A stretch of 35,720 bases of DNA. Source: Scybalocola_A sp900557175 (GTDB lineage Bacteria; Bacillota; Clostridia; Lachnospirales; Lachnospiraceae). Positions within the stretch are counted from its first letter, which is position 1. Every line of letters begins with the position of its first letter. A program made the position numbers and the translations under genes. Shown here in pieces: positions 31,072-35,720 of the stretch. The DNA lies in assembly GCA_937890745.1 (NCBI GenBank), contig CALADH010000091.1, forward strand, positions 1 through 35,720. The letters run 5' to 3'. The notes below the pieces were generated by a model that was not told where the DNA came from, searched no databases, and was given only the letters and a program-made list of their open reading frames with translations.

Positions 31072-33498
31072 ATGAATTATGAAAATATATTGAAAAAGAT
31101 GACGCTGGAACAAAAATGCGTCATATTATCCGGCGCTGATGTTTTTAAAACATATGCGTTTGAATCGCCGGAAATTCCGGCAATATGGCTTTCTGACGGT
31201 CCTCACGGTCTGAGAAAACAGGCCGGCGCCTCAGATCATCTCGGCTTAAATCCGAGCGAGGAGGCGACGTGTTTTCCGACGGCTGCGGCCGCAGCGTGTT
31301 CGTGGGACGAGGCACTCGGCGAAGAAATCGGCGAGGCGCTCGGACGGGAGGCAGCGGCACAAGGTGTCAATGTTGTGCTTGGTCCCGGACTAAATATGAA
31401 GCGGAATCCGCTCTGTGGCAGAAATTTTGAATATTTTTCGGAAGATCCTTATCTTGCGGGAAAGATGGCGGCGGCCTATATCCGCGGTATTCAAAAACAG
31501 GGGATTGCGGCCTGTCCGAAGCATTTTGCAGTGAATAATCAGGAGCTGCGCCGTATGGCCTCGGACAGTATTGTGGATGAACGGACACTGCGTGAAATCT
31601 ATCTCACCGGTTTTGAGATTGCCGTGAAAGAAGGCCATCCGAAAGCAATCATGTCTTCTTATAATCTTGTTAATGGTGTTTATGCGAATGAAAATAAGCA
31701 TCTGCTTAATGATATCTTAAGAAAAGACTGGGGTTTTGACGGGGCGGTTGTCACAGACTGGGGCGGCTCCAACAATCATGTGGCTGGTGCAGCGGCAGGT
31801 TCGTCTCTTGAAATGCCGGCGCCGGGGCTTGATTCGGCAAGGTCGCTGATTCGCGCTGTGCATGACGGAAGCCTTTCGGAAGAAACAGTTAATCAGCGGG
31901 TGGCTGAGGTGCTGAAGCTTGTCTGTGAAACAGATAAAGCGCTGAGACGGGAGCATGAAAAATATTCAATGCCAAAGCTTTTAAAGGAACATCGCAGTCT
32001 GGCAGGCCGGGCAGCAGCCGGCTGTATGACGCTTCTTAAAAATGACGATGGTTTTTTGCCGTTTTCAAAAGAAACAAAGGCAGCGCTTATTGGAGATTTT
32101 GCAAAGATACCGCGGTATCAGGGCGCCGGTTCCAGTGTTGTCAATGTTAAAAATCCCGAAAATCTTTTGGATTGTTTCCTCAATAAGAAGGATATTCATC
32201 TGCTCGGCTATGCTAAAGGCTTTGAACGGCTTGGGCAGCCATCAGAAGCATTAAAGCAGGAAGCTGTGACGCTGGCTGCAAAGGCAGATGTTGTCATTGC
32301 CTGCCTTGGGCTTGATGAAATACAGGAAAGTGAAGGACTTGACAGGACATGTATGCGGCTCAAACAAAATCAGACGGATTTGCTTAAGGCGCTGTATGCG
32401 GTAAATAAAAATATTGCAGTTGTACTTTTTGCGGGAAGTGCCGTAGAAACGCCATGGCGTAAATATTGCAGGAGTATTTTATATGCAGGGCTTTCGGGAG
32501 AGGCCGGCGCCGGCGCCGTTTACGATGTGCTTACAGGTAAGGTTAATCCGGCCGGGAAGCTTGCGGAGACATGGCCTGAAAGTTATAAGCAGGTGCCGTC
32601 AGGAAAGCATTTTGCAGGCAAAGGACGCACGGTAGAGTACAGGGAAGGCATTTATATCGGTTACAGGTATTATCAAAAAGTAAAAGCAAAGACAGCCTTT
32701 TGTTTTGGCCATGGCTTAAGCTATACGACATTTACTTACAGCGATATCAGTGCCGGAGAAAAAGCCGTGACTTTTAAAATAAAAAATACAGGCAGCCGCG
32801 ACGGCACAGAAATTGTCCAGCTTTATATATCACGGCCGGGCAGAGAAGTATTTTCTCCGGTACGCGAGCTTAAAGGCTTTGCCCGTGTGTCATTAAAGGC
32901 CGGCGAAGAAAAAGAAGTGACAATCCAGCTTGATGATAAGGCTTTCCGTTATTGGAATGTGAAAACAGACCGCTGGGAGACAGAAGGCGGCACATATATG
33001 GCTGCCATCGGCGCCAGCTGTGAAGACATACGTCTGACGGTATCATTTTTTGTGGAGGGCAGCAATGCGGCAAAACCTTATGAGGAAGCGCTTGTACCGA
33101 ATTATATGAAAGGTACAGTAACAGATATTTCTGACGAAGAATTTGAAGTGCTGCTCGGACATAAAATCCCTGAAAATAAAAGTCAGATCGGACGCAATAT
33201 GACAATCGGCGAATTGAACCATGGAAAAAGTCCGCTCGGCTGGATTGCATGGAGCATACTTACAGTTCTGCTGCGCCGCAGCAGGCGCAAAGGCCAGCCG
33301 GACTTAAATCTCCTGTTTATGTATAACATGCCGCTTCGCGCCCTGGCCAAAATGACAAACGGCGTGGTCAGTATGGGCATGGTCGATGGTATCGTCATGG
33401 AAATAAAAGGCTTTTGGTTTATCGGCATCGCAAAGGTTGTTAAAGAATTTATTAAAAACATGAAGCAAAACAAAATCATGAAAAGACGCATAAAATAA
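31072..33498 (+). CDS. GH3 family glycosidase (beta-glucosidase-like), with hydrophobic C-terminal tail
   Basis: An 808-residue GH3 enzyme in standard domain order. The barrel contains WLSDGPHGLR, GPGLNMKRNPLCGRNFEYFSEDP, CPKHFAVNNQE and the nucleophile D229 in VTDWGG. The C-terminal GH3 domain has the acid/base E421 in ESEGLDR. A fibronectin-III domain follows (about 570-660). About 120 further residues include two hydrophobic helices (WIAWSILTVLL and MVDGIVMEIKGFWFIGIAKVV) and end in a basic tail, suggesting membrane association. No signal peptide is seen. The ATG at 31072 lies three bases after the preceding stop with GGAAGGGAAGG upstream; a TTG at 31066 is possible. Last gene of the cluster. 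Confidence 0.92.
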   Translation: MNYENILKKMTLEQKCVILSGADVFKTYAFESPEIPAIWLSDGPHGLRKQAGASDHLGLNPSEEATCFPTAAAAACSWDEALGEEIGEALGREAAAQGVNVVLGPGLNMKRNPLCGRNFEYFSEDPYLAGKMAAAYIRGIQKQGIAACPKHFAVNNQELRRMASDSIVDERTLREIYLTGFEIAVKEGHPKAIMSSYNLVNGVYANENKHLLNDILRKDWGFDGAVVTDWGGSNNHVAGAAAGSSLEMPAPGLDSARSLIRAVHDGSLSEETVNQRVAEVLKLVCETDKALRREHEKYSMPKLLKEHRSLAGRAAAGCMTLLKNDDGFLPFSKETKAALIGDFAKIPRYQGAGSSVVNVKNPENLLDCFLNKKDIHLLGYAKGFERLGQPSEALKQEAVTLAAKADVVIACLGLDEIQESEGLDRTCMRLKQNQTDLLKALYAVNKNIAVVLFAGSAVETPWRKYCRSILYAGLSGEAGAGAVYDVLTGKVNPAGKLAETWPESYKQVPSGKHFAGKGRTVEYREGIYIGYRYYQKVKAKTAFCFGHGLSYTTFTYSDISAGEKAVTFKIKNTGSRDGTEIVQLYISRPGREVFSPVRELKGFARVSLKAGEEKEVTIQLDDKAFRYWNVKTDRWETEGGTYMAAIGASCEDIRLTVSFFVEGSNAAKPYEEALVPNYMKGTVTDISDEEFEVLLGHKIPENKSQIGRNMTIGELNHGKSPLGWIAWSILTVLLRRSRRKGQPDLNLLFMYNMPLRALAKMTNGVVSMGMVDGIVMEIKGFWFIGIAKVVKEFIKNMKQNKIMKRRIK

Positions 33499-33502
33499 AC
33501 AA

Positions 33503-33691
33503 ATGTGCCGGGCTCATATGACACTGGATTATAGCGAGCATCTTTCGAGAAAAGATATTATGTATCTGAGACGAACATGTGAACCGCATCTTCTTTTTTG
33601 CGAAGAAAATGTAACGAATCATAAACTGACAATCAAATCTGTAATGAAAGTGAATGAAATTGTATTAATTGAAGTCAAAAGAAATATATAG
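33503..33691 (+). CDS. Short hypothetical protein, possibly a gene remnant
   Basis: A 62-codon frame (or 57 codons from the internal ATG at 33518) with ordinary-looking content (RTCEPHLLFCEENVTNHKLTIKSVMKVNEIVLIEVKRNI) but no clear ribosome site, four bases after the GH3 stop. It could be the N-terminal stub of a deleted gene, since the next two genes are also deletion products. No family recognised. Confidence 0.3.
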   Translation: MCRAHMTLDYSEHLSRKDIMYLRRTCEPHLLFCEENVTNHKLTIKSVMKVNEIVLIEVKRNI

Positions 33692-33760
33692 TCATAATTT
33701 GTCGGACAGATAATGGCTTATATGGATTCTTAAAATCAAAGTAGCCAATATAATAATAAT

Positions 33761-33800
33761 AATAAGCCTTTAGGGAGAAAGTCTTTGAGGGCTTATTTTT
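33761..33800 (+). terminator. Terminator closing the glycosidase cluster
   Basis: AATAAGCC / GGCTTATT (8 bp, 33761-33768 and 33790-33797) extends inward through mostly wobble pairs to about 16 bp and is followed by TTTTT. It lies in the 33499-33848 gap, which otherwise holds only the short frame above and a TAA-type simple repeat around 33750-33765. Confidence 0.72.
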
Positions 33801-33848
33801 ATATAATTAAATCATCATAAAGAACCAGCTGTTAAGGAGGAAAAACAA

Positions 33849-34196
33849 ATGGGTAAATTAAAAATTGGTGTGATTGGCTGCGGTGGTATTGCAAATCAAA
33901 AACATTTTCCGGCACTGAAAAACAACGGTGACTTGAATGAAATTGTTGCTTTCTGTGATATTGTTGAGGAAAGAGCGGTTAAGGCTGCCGGAGAGTACGG
34001 TACAAAAAATGCAAAAGTTTATACGGATTATAGAGAGCTTTTGGCAAATCCTGAAGTAGAGGTTGTGCATATATGTACACCGAATATTTCTCACAGTGAG
34101 ATCGCTATTGCGGCCTTTGAGGCGAAAAAACATGTGTATTGTGAAAAACCAATGTCTCATAGTGTTGCAGAGGCGGAAAGGATGATAGAAGCATGA
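33849..34196 (+). pseudogene. Gfo/Idh/MocA oxidoreductase, truncated N-terminal fragment
   Basis: The first 115 residues of an NAD(P)-dependent oxidoreductase: Rossmann start IGVIGCGGIANQKHFPAL, then EVEVVHICTPNISHSEIAIAAFEAKKHVYCEKPMSH with the EKP motif, ending at AERMIEA followed directly by TGA. Intact family members run to 330-420 residues, so the whole substrate domain is missing. The next base in another frame opens the C-terminal part of a sugar isomerase. A good ribosome site (AAGGAGGA) and leader remain. The simplest reading is that one deletion removed the end of this gene and the start of its neighbour. Confidence 0.82.
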
Positions 34197-34530
34197 TCCG
34201 TCGCATTTTGTATGGCAGCAGATAGATTATATAAAGCCGATTTATGAGTTTAAAGACAAGATTTTTCATGTTCATTATAAAGATATTAAAATTTATAAGG
34301 ATAAGCTGGAGGATATCGGTATTATGGCAGTACCACTTGAATATATGATACCGAAGCTTCCGGGACTTGGCGATGTTGACTGGGGAAAATATGTGTCAGC
34401 TTTAACGGATATCGGTTATAATGGCTGCACTTGCATCGAAGTGGAAGATAAGGCGTTTGAAAGCAGTCTTGAAGATGCTAAGAAAGCAATTATTTTAAGT
34501 GCAAAATATCTTAGAAACTATGTTATTTAA
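34189..34530 (+). pseudogene. Sugar phosphate isomerase/epimerase, truncated C-terminal fragment
   Basis: An open frame from 34189 to the TAA at 34530 with no start codon near its beginning encodes about 113 residues. It reads DPSHFVWQQIDYIKPIYEF, then KIFHVHYKDIKIYKDKL, LPGLGDVDWGKYVSAL and IEVEDKAFESSLEDAKKAI, the C-terminal third of an AP-endonuclease-2-type sugar isomerase/epimerase (the metal-binding H-V-H and C-terminal E-V-E-D segments). The N-terminal two thirds are missing. The frame overlaps the end of the oxidoreductase fragment, so the deletion junction is near 34189-34195. An internal ATG at 34324 could start a 68-residue peptide but lacks a ribosome site. Confidence 0.8.
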
Positions 34531-34539
34531 ATTGAAAAA

Positions 34540-34584
34540 GAGAAAGTCAGCCAACGTGCTTTGTCAGCCGTTGGCCTCTTTCTC
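34540..34584 (+). other. Two-step hairpin before the last oxidoreductase gene
   Basis: GAGAAAG / CTTTCTC outer pairing and GCCAACG / CGTTGGC inner pairing, each perfect 7 bp, enclose a 12-base loop (34540-34584). It ends about 20 bases before the ATG at 34603. There is no T-run, so it is more likely an mRNA structure or a small repeat than a terminator. Confidence 0.5.
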
Positions 34585-34602
34585 AGAAGGGCAGATGGTA
34601 AA

Positions 34603-35649
34603 ATGAAAATAAAATTAGGTATTATTGGTTTTGGCGGAATGGGAAAGTGGCATGCAGAGAATGCACCGAGAGCTGGCGTTGAAATCGCGGCTGTATGTGA
34701 CATTGATGAAGAAAAGCAACAAGAAGCTTTAGAAAGAGGTTATAAAACGTATACGTCAGCGGAAGAACTTTTAGATGATGAAGAAGTGAATACTGTTATT
34801 TTAACCGTTCCTAATTATCTTCATAGAGCGATGTGTTTAAAAGCTGCAAAAGCGGGAAAAAATGTTATTACGGAAAAGCCTGCCGCAATGAATGTTCAGG
34901 AATTGGATGAAATGGAAGCAGCATGTAAGCGGGCAGGAGTATTTTTTACAGCACATCAGAACAGAAGATGGGATAAGGATATGCTTATTGTAAAAAAAGC
35001 TTATGATGAACATATGCTTGGCAATATTTTTACGATAGAATCAAAGCTTCACTCAGCTAATGGTTATATGCATGAATGGCATATTTATAAGAAATATGGC
35101 GGTGGCATGATTTATGACTGGGGTGTCCATTTAATTGATCAAATACTTTTTATGATGCCGAATGTGAAAATCAAGTCAATTTATGCAGATATTCAAAATG
35201 TACTCCATGAAGAAGTCGATGACTATTTTAAAATTCTTATGAAGATGGATAACGGAATTACGGTTCATATTGAACTTTCAACATATATTTTGCAATATCA
35301 GCCTCGATGGCTTGTTGGCGGTGACAAGGGGACAATGATTGTGAAAGATTTCAGCTGTGCGGGAAATATTTACAGAACAGGTAAAATGCTGGAAAAATTA
35401 CCGCCACAGATTACAGAAACAGAGGCAGGGCCGACAAGACAATTTGCGCCGGTGGCTCCGGGCGGTATTGTGACAGAGCCTTTGCCTGAGATCCAATCAG
35501 ACTGGGTGGATTTTTATAGAAATGTTGATGATGTCCTTAATGGTCGCGCAGAATCAAAAATAAAAATTTCAGAAGTACGCAGAGTACTGGCGGTTATGGA
35601 AGCAGCAAGAAAATCATCAGAAACAGGGATGTCAATAAAGTTTGAATAA
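34603..35649 (+). CDS. Gfo/Idh/MocA family oxidoreductase
   Basis: An intact 348-residue NAD(P)-dependent dehydrogenase-like protein. Rossmann fold: LGIIGFGGMGKWHAE; EKP motif in NVITEKPAAMN; HQNRRWDKDM; and the C-terminal domain with HEWHIYKKYGGGMIYDWGVHLIDQILFM, where the D-W-G-V-H-L-I-D helix carries substrate and catalytic residues. The ATG at 34603 is chosen because the protein then starts with the Rossmann strand (MKIKLGIIG); the only purine-rich ribosome site (AGAAGGG) is somewhat distant. It lies behind the fused remnants of another oxidoreductase and an isomerase, which suggests that the locus once encoded a small sugar or polyol pathway. Substrate unknown. Confidence 0.9.
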   Translation: MKIKLGIIGFGGMGKWHAENAPRAGVEIAAVCDIDEEKQQEALERGYKTYTSAEELLDDEEVNTVILTVPNYLHRAMCLKAAKAGKNVITEKPAAMNVQELDEMEAACKRAGVFFTAHQNRRWDKDMLIVKKAYDEHMLGNIFTIESKLHSANGYMHEWHIYKKYGGGMIYDWGVHLIDQILFMMPNVKIKSIYADIQNVLHEEVDDYFKILMKMDNGITVHIELSTYILQYQPRWLVGGDKGTMIVKDFSCAGNIYRTGKMLEKLPPQITETEAGPTRQFAPVAPGGIVTEPLPEIQSDWVDFYRNVDDVLNGRAESKIKISEVRRVLAVMEAARKSSETGMSIKFE

Positions 35650-35720
35650 ATTGATGTTGTAATATTTTCCGATATCTTCTTTATAAGCACGTGTTTTCCG
35701 TTTTTCATGATCCTGCAGCT
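35632..35720 (-). CDS. Possible 3' end of a minus-strand gene (partial)
   Basis: A minus-strand frame enters from the right edge and ends in TGA at 35632-35634, encoding 28 residues ending KRKTRAYKEDIGKYYNINLFKLY. The composition looks protein-like, but it would overlap the convergent oxidoreductase end by 18 bases. Only the flanking sequence could confirm it. Confidence 0.25.
   Translation of the reverse strand, partial: LQDHEKRKTRAYKEDIGKYYNINLFKLY

Noticed and set aside
33750..33765. TAA/AAT-type simple repeat
   Set aside because: A short A/T-rich tract upstream of a terminator; too short and too common to mean anything alone.
1..35720. CRISPR arrays, tRNA/rRNA genes, insertion sequences, prophage
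   Set aside because: No regularly spaced repeats, no cloverleaf or rRNA segments, and no transposase, integrase or phage structural proteins were seen on either strand.

Overview
The window looks like a chromosomal segment from an anaerobic Firmicute of the class Clostridia, most likely a Lachnospiraceae-type gut bacterium. This is inferred from strong GGAGG ribosome sites, occasional TTG and GTG starts, DUF3793 and FeoB-associated Cys-rich proteins, a CspA-like S8 peptidase, an AgrC/LytTR two-component pair and several GH3/GH2 glycosidases. There is no rRNA, tRNA, CRISPR array, transposase or phage gene. It reads as a stable chromosome with small deletion scars.

Layout. 1-3155: a minus-strand operon (AraC regulator, small membrane protein, GNAT acetyltransferase) diverges from a Gfo/Idh/MocA oxidoreductase. 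3200-4850: an iron-related patch with a DUF3793 protein, a DUF2325 gene reduced to 37 codons, a DtxR-type metalloregulator and a 54-residue FeoB-associated Cys-rich membrane protein. Two similar palindromes sit at the two promoters of this patch. 4880-7420 (minus strand): an alpha/beta hydrolase and an LrgA/LrgB pair, separated by a hairpin-rich gap. 7569-14330: a plus-strand run of S8 peptidase, an RnfC-RnfD-like fusion protein, a membrane-anchored TPR protein and the GTPase HflX. 14380-17241: an ECF-like sigma factor, a RelA/SpoT-domain alarmone synthetase and the branched-chain aminotransferase IlvE. 17494-21400: a divergent ThyX-like protein, dihydrofolate reductase, a sugar phosphate isomerase, then nagB and nagA. 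21546-22124: a YcxB-like membrane protein on the minus strand.

22323-33498: a LytTR response regulator and its AgrC-like kinase, followed by a permuted membrane GH3 enzyme, a four-helix membrane protein, a GH2 enzyme, a GtrA-like membrane protein and a conventional GH3 enzyme. The genes are tightly packed or overlapping, and no sugar transporter is present. 33499-35720: a degraded area in which a Gfo/Idh/MocA gene and a sugar isomerase gene have been joined by a deletion, followed by an intact Gfo/Idh/MocA gene.

The most unusual items are: the RnfC-RnfD-like fusion, which keeps both ferredoxin-type cluster motifs but seems to have lost the flavin/NADH loop; the domain-shuffled GH3 with a membrane segment at each end inside a two-component-linked glycosidase cluster; the DtxR-type mini-regulon with an internally deleted DUF2325 gene; and a palindromic repeat present twice with 19 identical bases.
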